Positions 17,368 to 25,289 of a stretch of 64,000 nt of DNA are shown piece after piece (the stretch's first letter is position 1; every line of letters starts with the position of its first letter). The position numbers and the translations under genes were made by a program. The notes beneath the pieces were generated by a model. It was given only the letters and a program-made list of their open reading frames with translations. It was not told the DNA's origin and ran no database searches. The stretch comes from Paraburkholderia xenovorans LB400 (GTDB lineage Bacteria; Pseudomonadota; Gammaproteobacteria; Burkholderiales; Burkholderiaceae). The stretch lies in assembly GCF_000013645.1 (NCBI RefSeq), contig NC_007951.1, positions 4,402,001 through 4,466,000 on the forward strand. The letters are read 5' to 3'.

Positions 17368-17577
17368 TCATGCGCGCGGCGCTTCGACCGGTGGCGTGCC
17401 GTCGTGAAAGAGCGTCTTGAGTTGCGAGCGCAATTCCGGCGAATCCGCATGTTTATGCACGGTGACCGCATGCTGAACCGCGGCGTCGAGCAATTCGCTC
17501 TCGCTATCGGCGGATAGGGCGACGGTGCAGTTCATTTCGCTCGGAAACTCGCGGCAATCAATGTATTTGCGGGACAT
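17368..17577 (-). CDS. DUF1059 family small protein
   Basis: A 69-residue protein starting MSRKYIDCREFPSEMNCTVAL, with paired Cys8 and Cys17 and a central His-rich helix (AAVQHAVTVHKHAD). This matches DUF1059, a family of 55-70-residue proteins of unknown role with a C-x8-C pattern. The start at 17577 is chosen over a much longer upstream frame because the family begins here; AAGGAGAC lies 6-7 bases upstream as Shine-Dalgarno. Confidence 0.8.
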   Translation of the reverse strand: MSRKYIDCREFPSEMNCTVALSADSESELLDAAVQHAVTVHKHADSPELRSQLKTLFHDGTPPVEAPRA

Positions 17578-17962
17578 GGCAGTCTCCTTGATCCAGACGT
17601 TCAGGTAGCCACGCAGGCAGCAGACGCGCGAACCACATTGCATTCCTCCGAGACGCGGCACCACAGACAGCAAGGGTAGCGTCGCGCGGCGAGAAGGAGA
17701 GAATCTGGGTTTGACGCGCAGAAGACGCGCACGGCGTCCGATGGAAGGTGTCTGAAAATTATAGGTCGCGGCTGCCCGCAGCGAAGCCTCCGGGCGCAGG
17801 CCCGCCAGACGCGGGACCGCCTGAACCCAGTCATTTTCGGCCCGCCGGCGTGCCCGCGCGTTTGCCCTGCGCTGGCCGCGGTGTGAAAATAGTGCCCTTC
17901 GCGCCGCCCGTTTCACCCGATCCAGCCGGCGCGCCGCCTCTTCCGCTCATCCGCAGGCCCGC
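17578..17962. other. Gene-free stretch between DUF1059 and flavoprotein genes
   Basis: 385 bp separating two divergently read genes. It contains the DUF1059 Shine-Dalgarno and presumably both promoters. No clear promoter hexamers, repeats or RNA are visible. The long minus-strand frame here is an in-frame extension of the DUF1059 gene without family support. Confidence 0.4.
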
Positions 17963-19255
17963 ATGTCATCCTCATTCGATTCCGCCCGCGTCGCCGTGAT
18001 CGGCGGCGGCCCCGCCGGCCTGATGGCCGCCGAGGCGCTCGCCTCGCAAGGCGTGCAGGTCGACGTCTACGACGCCATGCCGTCGGTCGGGCGCAAATTC
18101 CTGATGGCGGGCAAGGGCGGCATGAACATCACGCATTCAGAGTCGCTCGAGCCGTTCCTTGGGCGCTATGGCGCGCGCCGTGCGCAACTCGCACCGCTGG
18201 TGAAAGCCTTCGACCCCGAAGCCCTGCGCGCATGGCTGCACGGGCTGGGCGTGGAGACCTTCGTCGGCAGTTCGGGGCGCGTTTTTCCAACCGATATGAA
18301 AGCCGCGCCGATGCTGCGTGCCTGGCTGCATCGATTGCGCGAAGCGGGGGTGCGTTTTCACATGCGCCACAAGTGGGTCGGCTGGGATGCCGCAGCAGGC
18401 GGCGACGCCGCGACGCATACGCTCCGATTCGCGACGCCGGGCGGTGAGCAAGCCCTGAGCTTCGACGCCGTGGTATTCGCGCTTGGCGGTGCAAGCTGGC
18501 CGCGTCTCGGATCGGACGCCGCGTGGGTGCCGCTAATGGCTTCGCGCGAAGTGCCCGTAACGCCCTTGCTGCCGGCAAACTGCGGCTTCGACGCGGACTG
18601 GAGCCCTTATCTGCGCGAGCGTTTTGCGGGCCAACCGGTCAAGCCGGTAGCCATTGCGCTCACAGGAGTAGACAATAAAGTCCACAATCGACAAGGTGAA
18701 ATACTTCTGACTGAAACGGGCCTCGAAGGCAGCCTGATTTACGCGTTGTCGGCCGTCATCCGCGACCGAATCGTGGCCGACGGGGCCGCGACGATCGCGC
18801 TGGATCTGGTGCCAGGCTTGCCTTTGGAGCGAGTCGTCGCCGAAGTCACGCGACCGCGCGGCTCACGCTCGATGTCGACTCATCTGCATGGCAGGATCGG
18901 CATTGGCGGGGTCAAACTGGCTTTGTTGCATGAGATTTTGTCGAAAGAAGCCTTCGCCGACGCCGACCGCCTCGCGCACGCCATCAAGGCGCTGCCGGTG
19001 CGCCTGACGCGCGCCCGGCCGGTCGCAGAAGCGATCAGCACCGCCGGCGGCATTCCCTTCGAAGCGCTCGACGGGCATCTGATGATCGAACGCCTGCCGG
19101 GCGCATTCTGCGCGGGCGAAATGTTGGACTGGGAAGCGCCGACGGGCGGCTACCTGCTTACGGCCTGCTTTGCCAGCGGCCTCGCAGCGGGGCGTGGCGC
19201 GGCGGCTTACCTCGCCACGCTCGCCAGACTCAAGGCGCGCGACGCATCGGCGTGA
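17963..19255 (+). CDS. FAD-dependent oxidoreductase, BaiN/HI0933-like
   Basis: A 430-residue flavoprotein of the HI0933/YhiN/BaiN family (TIGR03862-like branch). The dinucleotide-binding motif VIGGGPAGLMAAEAL is at 11-25; KFLMAGKGGMNITH (about 46-60) is the family signature, and the C-terminal GGIPFEALDGHLMIERLPGAFCAGEMLDWEAPTGGYLLT segment closes the FAD site. The reaction is not known for this branch. Oddity: codons at 18668-18710 (GTA, AAT, AAA, CGA, ATA, CTT, ACT) are rare for this genome and overlap a 31-bp element found again 1.9 kb downstream in noncoding DNA. Confidence 0.88.
   Translation: MSSSFDSARVAVIGGGPAGLMAAEALASQGVQVDVYDAMPSVGRKFLMAGKGGMNITHSESLEPFLGRYGARRAQLAPLVKAFDPEALRAWLHGLGVETFVGSSGRVFPTDMKAAPMLRAWLHRLREAGVRFHMRHKWVGWDAAAGGDAATHTLRFATPGGEQALSFDAVVFALGGASWPRLGSDAAWVPLMASREVPVTPLLPANCGFDADWSPYLRERFAGQPVKPVAIALTGVDNKVHNRQGEILLTETGLEGSLIYALSAVIRDRIVADGAATIALDLVPGLPLERVVAEVTRPRGSRSMSTHLHGRIGIGGVKLALLHEILSKEAFADADRLAHAIKALPVRLTRARPVAEAISTAGGIPFEALDGHLMIERLPGAFCAGEMLDWEAPTGGYLLTACFASGLAAGRGAAAYLATLARLKARDASA
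18671..18701 (+). repeat. 31-bp direct repeat, copy 1 (inside the flavoprotein gene)
   Basis: 28 of 31 bases are identical to copy 2 at 20634-20664, in the same orientation. The differences are at repeat positions 6 (T/A), 13 (C/T) and 16 (A/T). The element is A+T-rich compared with the surrounding gene and carries alternating GAC and GTC triplets with a terminal GGTGAAA. Confidence 0.8.
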
Positions 19256-19300
19256 CGCGCCGCGTTGCCCGCTTCACGGCGTGGCAACACCTCCCGCCGC

Positions 19301-20425
19301 TTATCGTGCCCTGAGACGCCACAGCGATGTCACTTCGGCCATGCGCGCCGTGTGCAGCGCGTCGGTTTCATCGGTCGATTTGGGGTGGCGCGGACGAATT
19401 TCCTCGCGCCCCGCCACGACCAACCCCGCCCTGTCGATAGCGGCAAGCAGCCAGTCGCGCGTGCGCAAACCGAGATGCTCAGCGAAATCCGACATGATCA
19501 GCCAGCCTTCCCCGCCCGGCGACAGATGCTCCGAAAGCCCATTCAGGAAACCGAGCAGCATGCGGCTCTCCGGATCATAGATCGCATACTCGATCGGAGA
19601 AGCCGGCCTTGCCGGCAGCCACGGCGGATTGCAAACTACGAGCGGCGCCCGGCCTTCAGGAAACAGATCGGCCTGCACGACCTCGACCTGCCGGTCGTAT
19701 CCCAGCCGGGTCAGGTTCTCGCGCGCGCAAGCGAGCGCACGAGGATCCTGATCGGTAGCGATGATCTTCTTCACGCCGCGTTTTGCCAGCAGCGCGGCCA
19801 ACACGCCCGTGCCCGTACCGATATCGAACGCCTTGTTCAGCGAAGGCAGCGGCGTCCGCGCGACGAGATCCACATACTCGCCGCGCACCGGTGAAAACAC
19901 ACCGTAGTGGGGGTGGATCCGCTCGCCGAGCGCCACGATCTCGACGCCCTTCTTGCGCCATTCGTGCGCGCCGATCATGCCGAGCAGTTCGCGCAGCGAT
20001 ACGACGGACGCCTCGCCAGCGGGTGGTCCATAAGTTTCGATGCAGGCTTGCTGGACATCGGGCGCGCGGCGCAGCGGAATACCGTACGCGGCGTCGAGTG
20101 GAATCAGAATCATGCCGAGCGTGCGCGCGCGTTGCGACTGGGCCTGCCGGTGCAGATTGAACGCGTCGATCGGCGTCTCGCCGTGCTTGCGAGGCTTGCG
20201 CTCGAGCCGGCGCGTGACCGCCTGAAGCAGCTGGCGAGCGTTCTGGAAGTCGCCGTTCCACAGCAGCGCCGTACCTTCGCAAGCGAGGCGGTAAGCGGAA
20301 TCGGCAGTAGTACGGTCGTCCGCGACGATGACACGCCTGGGCGGCGGCACGGCCGCTTCGGAGCGCCAACGCGCGACGCGGGGGCCGTCGGCTTCGGGCC
20401 AGGTGATGGTTGCAGGGCTGGTCAT
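19301..20425 (-). CDS. SAM-dependent methyltransferase with NPPW motif
   Basis: A 374-residue protein with an N-terminal domain of about 180 residues and a C-terminal Rossmann methyltransferase domain. Motif I is FDIGTGTGVLAALLAKRG (about 200-217), the acidic residue after strand 2 is in IIATDQDPRAL, and the catalytic NPPW motif is near residue 252 (VVCNPPWLPARP). N-P-P-[FWY] marks N-methyltransferases of the MTS/PrmB/RlmG group acting on RNA bases, protein amides or DNA. The exact target is unknown; the N-terminal domain is not one I recognise. It converges on the flavoprotein gene. Confidence 0.82.
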   Translation of the reverse strand: MTSPATITWPEADGPRVARWRSEAAVPPPRRVIVADDRTTADSAYRLACEGTALLWNGDFQNARQLLQAVTRRLERKPRKHGETPIDAFNLHRQAQSQRARTLGMILIPLDAAYGIPLRRAPDVQQACIETYGPPAGEASVVSLRELLGMIGAHEWRKKGVEIVALGERIHPHYGVFSPVRGEYVDLVARTPLPSLNKAFDIGTGTGVLAALLAKRGVKKIIATDQDPRALACARENLTRLGYDRQVEVVQADLFPEGRAPLVVCNPPWLPARPASPIEYAIYDPESRMLLGFLNGLSEHLSPGGEGWLIMSDFAEHLGLRTRDWLLAAIDRAGLVVAGREEIRPRHPKSTDETDALHTARMAEVTSLWRLRAR

Positions 20426-20833
20426 GATGGAGGTGGGATCGGTGTTGCGGGAGCGACGCGCTGGGAAGCCGCGTCATCGGGGGCGTTGCCCGCCGGGGTA
20501 CTTGATAGCGTGCCGACTGACGCCCGAATAGTACCTCTCTCGTCCGGGGTCGCGGTGCGCTAATTCGCCGGTGAAAATCTGGTGAAGCGGGTGGGCGGTC
20601 GCGATCGGCGGGCCAATCGTGGACGAGATTTTGGACAAAAAAGTCTACTATCGACAAGGTGAAAGAGATATGGCGATTTCGGTCCCTATCGAGCCTCGCC
20701 TCCATGCAGCCTAGATTCCGCTCGTTTGTGCCGTCCGCTTCTTATTCGACAAAAAATAGGTGAAAACGATTATACGAGTCCGTCAACCCACGTCACGCGG
20801 CGCCATGTTATGTAGGTGTTTACAACCATTTAA
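20426..20833. other. Noncoding stretch holding repeat copy 2
   Basis: About 408 bp with no supported gene. G+C falls clearly after 20625. It holds the second 31-bp repeat copy (20634-20664), several GGTGAAA/GGTGAAG words (20568, 20577, 20658, 20759) and a degenerate TCGACAA...GGTGAAAA near 20748-20765. An ATG at 20670 opens only a 14-codon frame. Confidence 0.55.
20634..20664 (+). repeat. 31-bp direct repeat, copy 2 (intergenic)
   Basis: Near-identical (28/31) to 18671-18701 and in the same orientation. It contains GAC-A6-GTC and GTC-N7-GAC inverted triplets, reminiscent of operators of GntR-type regulators, but no such regulator gene is nearby. Confidence 0.8.
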
Positions 20834-20862
20834 TAGACAGACAGGAGTCTGCCCGGTATAGT
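20834..20862 (+). promoter_or_regulatory. Strong sigma70-type promoter in intergenic region
   Basis: TAGACA (20834-20839), 17-bp spacer and TATAGT (20857-20862): five of six consensus bases in each box. Transcription would start near 20869. No protein-coding gene follows on this strand; an intrinsic terminator follows about 95 bp later. Confidence 0.75.
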
Positions 20863-20868
20863 TTTTCT

Positions 20869-20999
20869 CGATTAATGGACTACAGCCGTATCCCGAAGAA
20901 CCTGAGAGACCAACCGCAGCGCCGGATCACATCCACAGCGTTAGCTCAAAATAAGCCTTCAGTTGCGGACGTTCATTGGCGTCCGCAACTGGTTTTTTC
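20869..20999 (+). ncRNA. Candidate small RNA (orphan promoter-terminator unit)
   Basis: A unit of about 130 nt bounded by a near-consensus promoter and a strong intrinsic terminator, with no reading frame of useful length or Shine-Dalgarno. The downstream gene on this strand is far away, since tRNA-Thr and sspB are antisense. The 5' part is fairly unstructured (CGATTAATGGACTACAGCCG) and the 3' end is an 11-bp stem with U6, the usual form of Hfq-dependent sRNAs. I cannot assign it to a known RNA family; 6S, tmRNA and SRP RNA do not fit by size or motif. Confidence 0.6.
20961..20997 (+). terminator. Intrinsic terminator of the candidate sRNA
   Basis: AGTTGCGGACG (20961-20971) pairs perfectly with CGTCCGCAACT (20980-20990) around an eight-base loop, followed by GG and six T residues. 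Confidence 0.9.
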
Positions 21000-21079
21000 A
21001 TTAATCCGGTTATTCCCGACAATCTCCATTTATGCGCGGTGGATTTAATCACCCGTCGTCGCAAACGCGTACGCGCGCA

Positions 21080-21121
21080 CAAAATAAAAACGGGGTTTCT
21101 GAATGAACAGAAACCCCGTTT
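21080..21121 (-). terminator. Intrinsic terminator downstream of tRNA-Thr
   Basis: A 14-bp perfect stem (21088-21101 with 21108-21121, AACGGGGTTTC core) and six-base loop. Read on the minus strand it is followed by TTTTATTTT. It ends transcription of the tRNA and perhaps of the sspA-sspB unit upstream of it. Confidence 0.9.
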
Positions 21122-21129
21122 AGTACAAC

Positions 21130-21205
21130 TGGTGCCGGCTGCAGGACTCGAACCCGCCACCTCATGATTACAAGTCAAGCGCTCTACCTGATGAGCTAAG
21201 CCGGC
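21130..21205 (-). tRNA. tRNA-Thr, anticodon UGU
   Basis: A 76-nt cloverleaf on the minus strand: acceptor stem GCCGGCT/AGCCGGC, D stem GCTC/GAGC, anticodon loop CTTGTAA (U33, anticodon TGT at 34-36, A37), T loop TTCGAGT, and CCA encoded. The anticodon stem (CTTGA/TCATG) carries one U-U mismatch at 28-42. It starts 19 bp after the sspB stop codon, so it may be transcribed with that gene as well as from its own promoter. No integrase gene lies near its 3' end. Confidence 0.95.
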
Positions 21206-21224
21206 ATGAGGCCGTGATTCTACT

Positions 21225-21734
21225 TCATTTTACGATCTTGAGGCGAGCCCTTCCGCCACCTTTCGATCCGTCGTCGTCGGGCTGCGGGCCGCCGGTCGAG
21301 CTATCCGCTTTAGCGGTGGCGGCGTCCGTGGCCGGCGCCGTTTCGACCGCACGCGGCGCGGGCGGGTCCGTCTCTTCGGTCACTTCCGCGTCGGCGCCCG
21401 AGTCCTGCGCTTCACCGCCCGCTGACTCGACCGGGAACGCCATACCCTGGCCGTTTTCACGCGCGTAAATCGCGAGAATATTGGCGATCGGCACCTCGAT
21501 CTTGTGCGACTTGCCGGAGAAACGCGCGCTGAACTCGACCCACTCGTTGCCCATCTGCAGCTGGCTGGTCGCCTCGAAGCTGATGTTCAACACGATTTCG
21601 TTGTCGCGCACAAACTGACGCGGCACGCGCGTCTGATTGTCGACCCGGACCGCGATGTGCGGCGTATAACCGTTATCCGTGCACCACTCATAGAGCGCGC
21701 GCAGCAGGTAAGGCTTGGTGGAAATCTCTTGCAT
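21225..21734 (-). CDS. sspB: ClpXP protease specificity-enhancing factor
   Basis: A 169-residue adaptor that delivers ssrA-tagged proteins to ClpXP. The N-terminal substrate-binding domain (about 1-110) starts STKPYLLRALYEWCTDNGYTPHIAV, the family signature, and includes the LNISFEATSQLQMGNEWVEFSARFSGK region. A long acidic/Ala-rich linker (120-155) leads to a short C-terminal ClpX-binding tail (GGRARLKIVK). The ATG at 21734 is chosen because GAGG lies 7 bases upstream. It follows sspA on the same strand (70-bp gap). Confidence 0.95.
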   Translation of the reverse strand: MQEISTKPYLLRALYEWCTDNGYTPHIAVRVDNQTRVPRQFVRDNEIVLNISFEATSQLQMGNEWVEFSARFSGKSHKIEVPIANILAIYARENGQGMAFPVESAGGEAQDSGADAEVTEETDPPAPRAVETAPATDAATAKADSSTGGPQPDDDGSKGGGRARLKIVK

Positions 21735-21804
21735 CAACAGTCCTCTTGCCGGGCGCGGGCCCGCGCCCAGTCAGCCGCGCGGCGCCCTTACCCCAAAGCC
21801 AAAC

Positions 21805-22416
21805 TCAACGACGCATCACCTTTTCCGAAGGCGTCAGCGCTTCGATATAAGCCGGGCGGCTGAAAATGCGCTCAGCGTACTTCATCAGTGGTGCGGCATT
21901 CTTCGACAGTTCAATGCCGTAATGATCCAGACGCCACAGCAGCGGTGCGATCGCGACGTCGAGCATCGAGAACTCTTCGCCGAGCATGTACTTGTTCTTC
22001 AGGAAGATCGGTGCGAGTTGCGTCAGACGATCGCGGATCGCGAGACGGGCCTTCTCGTGATTCTTCTCGGCGGCCTTGCCCTTTTCGTTCTCGAGCGTGC
22101 CGACGTGCACGAACAGCTCTTTCTCGAAGTTCAGCAGGAACAGGCGTGCGCGGGCGCGCTGAACCGGGTCGGCCGGCATCAGTTGCGGGTGCGGGAAGCG
22201 CTCGTCGATATACTCGTTGATGATGTTCGATTCGTACAGAATCAGGTCCCGTTCGACGAGAATCGGCACCTGACCATACGGATTCATCACGGCGATGTCT
22301 TCCGGCTTGTTAAACAGGTCGACGTCGCGGATCTCGAAGTCCATGCCCTTTTCGAACAACACCAGCCGGCAGCGCTGGGAGAACGGGCAAGTTGTGCCGG
22401 AATACAGAACCATCAT
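21805..22416 (-). CDS. sspA: Stringent starvation protein A, GST-fold
   Basis: A 203-residue GST-fold protein. The thioredoxin-like N-terminal domain (MVLYSGTTCPFSQRCRLVLFEKGMDFEI) and the NPYGQVPILVERDLILYESNIINEYIDERFPHP region match SspA, an RNA-polymerase-associated regulator in gamma-proteobacteria; beta-proteobacterial versions are often annotated as glutathione S-transferases. The helical C-terminal domain spans about 85-200. A GAGGA Shine-Dalgarno precedes the tandem ATG codons. The gene lies between petC and sspB, the standard beta-proteobacterial order. Confidence 0.93.
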   Translation of the reverse strand: MMVLYSGTTCPFSQRCRLVLFEKGMDFEIRDVDLFNKPEDIAVMNPYGQVPILVERDLILYESNIINEYIDERFPHPQLMPADPVQRARARLFLLNFEKELFVHVGTLENEKGKAAEKNHEKARLAIRDRLTQLAPIFLKNKYMLGEEFSMLDVAIAPLLWRLDHYGIELSKNAAPLMKYAERIFSRPAYIEALTPSEKVMRR

Positions 22417-22453
22417 GTTTACGTTTCCTCAAAAAGCTGAAAGGCCAGCGCGC

Positions 22454-22479
22454 GGAAAAACCGTTCAGCAGGTTTTTCC
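22454..22479. repeat. Perfect inverted repeat between petC and sspA
   Basis: GGAAAAACC (22454-22462) and GGTTTTTCC (22471-22479) form a 9-bp stem with an eight-base loop. It has no T tract beyond the stem, so it could be an mRNA-processing or attenuation hairpin between the bc1 operon and sspA. Confidence 0.5.
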
Positions 22480-22511
22480 TGGCGCCGGCCCCACGCCGGG
22501 TGACGGCGTGA

Positions 22512-23267
22512 TTATTTGATATGTTTCCAGTACGCGGCGTTCAGTCGCCAGGCGAAAAAGCTCAGGATACCGAGGAACATCAGCACCCACACGCCAAGCT
22601 GTTTGCGGGTTTTCTGGGTCGGTTCGGACATCCACGACAGGTACGACACGAGGTCGGCCACAGCAGAATCATAATCTACCGGCGACATCGTCCCCGGAGT
22701 GACCTGTTGGAAGCCAACAAATTTGTGTACCGTCTCGCCAGTTTTTTCGTCGGTTTCGTCACCGAACTTCGCGGTACGTTGCCCCTGAAGCTGCCACAGC
22801 ACGTGAGGCATGCTCACGTTTTCATACACCAGATTGTTCCAGCCGGTCGGCCGCGTATTGTCGCGGTAAAAGCTGCGCAAATACGTGTACAGCCAGTCCT
22901 TGCCGCGCGCCCGCGCTTCCACCGACAAATCCGGCGGACTTGCGCCGAACCACGCTTTCGCGTCTTCGGGGCGCATCGCCACGGTCATGGTGTTGCCGAT
23001 TTTATCCGTGGTGAACAGCAGGTTCGCCTGAATTTCGTTCGGCGTAATGCCGAGGTCGGTCAGCCGGTTGTAGCGCATCAGGTTCGCGCTGTGGCAATTC
23101 AGGCAATAGTTTACAAACAATTGCGCGCCGTGCTGCAAGGAAGCGAAATTCTCCGCGTTATCCGGCGCGCGGTCGAGCGGGAAATTCTCGTCCGCGTAAG
23201 CCGGGGCGGCCAGCACCGCGAGCAGTGTCGCGCCGATCAGCGCGCACTTCGTAAGCAGTTTTTTCAT
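22512..23267 (-). CDS. petC: Cytochrome c1 of the bc1 complex
   Basis: A 251-residue haem c subunit of ubiquinol:cytochrome c reductase. A cleavable signal peptide is at 1-25 (ends APAYADENF), the haem-binding CLNCH is at 55-59, and one C-terminal membrane anchor lies near 225-245. The start at 23267 is set by an AGGAG Shine-Dalgarno about 8 bases upstream and by the signal peptide; a longer frame overlaps petB. It is the last gene of petABC. The protein faces the periplasm and passes electrons from the Rieske centre to a soluble cytochrome c. Confidence 0.97.
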   Translation of the reverse strand: MKKLLTKCALIGATLLAVLAAPAYADENFPLDRAPDNAENFASLQHGAQLFVNYCLNCHSANLMRYNRLTDLGITPNEIQANLLFTTDKIGNTMTVAMRPEDAKAWFGASPPDLSVEARARGKDWLYTYLRSFYRDNTRPTGWNNLVYENVSMPHVLWQLQGQRTAKFGDETDEKTGETVHKFVGFQQVTPGTMSPVDYDSAVADLVSYLSWMSEPTQKTRKQLGVWVLMFLGILSFFAWRLNAAYWKHIK

Positions 23268-23289
23268 TTCGTGTTCTCCTGGCTCGCGA

Positions 23290-24669
23290 TTAGTGAGGCT
23301 TGAACCGCACCCGTTCGGGCGGCTGCTTGAACGTGCCAAGCCGCGTCCAGAACGGCATACCGAGGAAAAACGCGAAGTAGATCAGTGCGCAGATCTGCGC
23401 GATCAGCGTGGCGGCCGGCGACGGCGGTTTGGTGCCGAGGAAGGCCAAAGTCAGAAACGCGGCCACGAAGATGCCATAGAACACTTTGTGAAAAAACGGC
23501 CGGTAACGGATCGACTTGACCGGCGAGCGGTCCAGCCACGGCAGGAAGAACAGCGAAACGACCGCGCTGCCCATCACCACCACGCCCCAGAACTTCGATT
23601 CGGTGAACGCCATAGCCAGAATCACCAGCACCGCGAGCACCGGCAGACCGAGCCGCCACTTGCCGCGCGCGCGCACCAGCGCGAGCAGGCCGAGCAGCGC
23701 GATCACGACCATCAGCACGATCTTGAACGGGTCGGTGGTGGCGCGCAGCATCGCGTAGAAGGCGGTGAAGTACCACACCGGCGCGATTTCGGGCGGCGTT
23801 TGCAGCGGGTTGGCCGGCACGAAGTTGTTCGCTTCGAGGAAGTAGCCGCCCATCTCCGGTGCAAAGAAGATGATCGCCGCGAAGATCAGCAGGAACACCG
23901 TCACGCCCATGAAATCGTGCACCGAGTAGTACGGGTGGAACGGAATGCCGTCGAGCGGAATGCCGTCCGGATCCTTCTTCGCCTTGATCTCGATGCCGTC
24001 CGGATTGTTCGAGCCGACTTCGTGCAGCGCGACCAGGTGGGCGATCACCAGACCGATCAGCACCAGCGGAATCGCGATCACGTGAAACGCGAAGAAGCGG
24101 TTCAGCGTGACGTCCGAGACCACATAGTCGCCGCGAATCCACAGCGACAGATCCGGCCCGATGAACGGAATCGCCGAGAACAGGTTGACGATCACCTGCG
24201 CGCCCCAGAACGACATCTGGCCCCACGGCAGCAGATAGCCGAAAAACGCCTCGGCCATCAGGCACAGGAAGATCGCGCAGCCGAAGATCCACACCAGTTC
24301 GCGCGGCTTGCGGTACGAGCCGTACATCAGCCCGCGGAACATATGCAGATAGACGACGACAAAAAACATCGACGCGCCCGTGGAGTGCATATAACGGATC
24401 AGCCAGCCCCACGGCACCTCGCGCATGATGTACTCGACCGACGAGAACGCGAGCGTCGCGTCGGGCTTGTAGTTCATGGTGAGAAAGATGCCGGTGACGA
24501 CCTGGTTGACCAGCACCAGTAGCGCGAGCGAACCGAAGAAGTACCAGAAGTTGAAGTTCTTCGGCGCGTAGTACTCGGAAACGTGCTTCTTCCAGGTGGA
24601 AGTCAGCGGAAAGCGCCGGTCGATCCAGCCGACCAGCCCGGTCGTCTCTACTTCGTGTTCGATCGCCAT
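23290..24669 (-). CDS. petB: Cytochrome b of the bc1 complex
   Basis: A 459-residue integral membrane subunit with two b haems and the quinol Qo and Qi sites. Typical regions are the YWYFFGS-type first helix, MHSTGASMFFVVVYLHMFRG (haem His residues), GYLLPWGQMSFWGAQVI, and the Qo-site segment HPYYSVHDFMG before helix E. The length (over 400) shows a fused cytochrome b/subunit IV. The start codon overlaps the petA stop by one base (TAATG), so translation is coupled. Confidence 0.98.
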   Translation of the reverse strand: MAIEHEVETTGLVGWIDRRFPLTSTWKKHVSEYYAPKNFNFWYFFGSLALLVLVNQVVTGIFLTMNYKPDATLAFSSVEYIMREVPWGWLIRYMHSTGASMFFVVVYLHMFRGLMYGSYRKPRELVWIFGCAIFLCLMAEAFFGYLLPWGQMSFWGAQVIVNLFSAIPFIGPDLSLWIRGDYVVSDVTLNRFFAFHVIAIPLVLIGLVIAHLVALHEVGSNNPDGIEIKAKKDPDGIPLDGIPFHPYYSVHDFMGVTVFLLIFAAIIFFAPEMGGYFLEANNFVPANPLQTPPEIAPVWYFTAFYAMLRATTDPFKIVLMVVIALLGLLALVRARGKWRLGLPVLAVLVILAMAFTESKFWGVVVMGSAVVSLFFLPWLDRSPVKSIRYRPFFHKVFYGIFVAAFLTLAFLGTKPPSPAATLIAQICALIYFAFFLGMPFWTRLGTFKQPPERVRFKPH

Positions 24670-25289
24670 TACGCTTCTCCTTTCTCGTCCTTGCCGATCA
24701 CGAGGCCGGTGGCCGACGTGAACATGTAAGGCGGGATGTCGAGGTTCTGCGGCGCAGGTTTGTTCTTGAAGACGCGGCCGGCCATGTCATAGGTCGAGCC
24801 GTGGCACGGGCAGAGAAAGCCGCCTGGCCAGTCGTCCGGAAGATTGGGCTGCGGGCCCTCCTGGAAGCGCGGCGTCGGCGTACAACCCAGATGGGTGCAT
24901 ACGGCGACGGCGACGAACAGATTCTTGTGGTCGGCGCGTGAACGGTACTCGTTATTGCAGTACTCCGGCAACGGCATTGAAAAAGGATTCTTGGTGTGGG
25001 GATCCGCTACTTCGTTATCGGCTTTCTGGACATCGGCGAGCATCTTGTCGGTGCGGTTGATGATCCACACCGGTTTGCCACGCCAGGCTACGGTCTTCAT
25101 GTCGCCGGGCTTGAGATCGCCGATATCGACTTCGACCGGCGCACCTGCTGCCTTGGCCTTTTCAGATGGTGCAAACGAACTAACAAAGGGTACGACAGTG
25201 GCAACGCCTCCTATGCCACCTGCTACGGTCGTCGCTATCAGCCAGGTACGGCGGCTGCCGTCGACGCGTTCATCTTCCTTGTCTCGCAT
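24669..25289 (-). CDS. petA: Rieske iron-sulfur subunit of the bc1 complex
   Basis: A 206-residue subunit with an N-terminal Tat-type signal anchor (twin Arg in GSRRTWLIA, about 11-19, and helix 18-40) and a periplasmic Rieske domain. The [2Fe-2S] ligands are in CTHLGC (C131, H133; C136 disulphide) and CPCHGS (C160, H163; C162 disulphide). The start MRDKEDER gives the usual family length; two earlier in-frame starts would add up to 26 residues. A Tat substrate in the same window as tatABC. First gene of the operon. Confidence 0.96.
   Translation of the reverse strand: MRDKEDERVDGSRRTWLIATTVAGGIGGVATVVPFVSSFAPSEKAKAAGAPVEVDIGDLKPGDMKTVAWRGKPVWIINRTDKMLADVQKADNEVADPHTKNPFSMPLPEYCNNEYRSRADHKNLFVAVAVCTHLGCTPTPRFQEGPQPNLPDDWPGGFLCPCHGSTYDMAGRVFKNKPAPQNLDIPPYMFTSATGLVIGKDEKGEA

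Noticed and set aside
20634..20720. Truncated protein gene starting at ATG 20670 after the AAGGTGAAAG of repeat copy 2
   Set aside because: The frame closes after 14 codons and has no continuation in other frames.
21130..21205. tRNA-Thr as integration site of a genomic island
   Set aside because: No integrase, no direct repeat of the tRNA 3' end and normal core genes on both sides.
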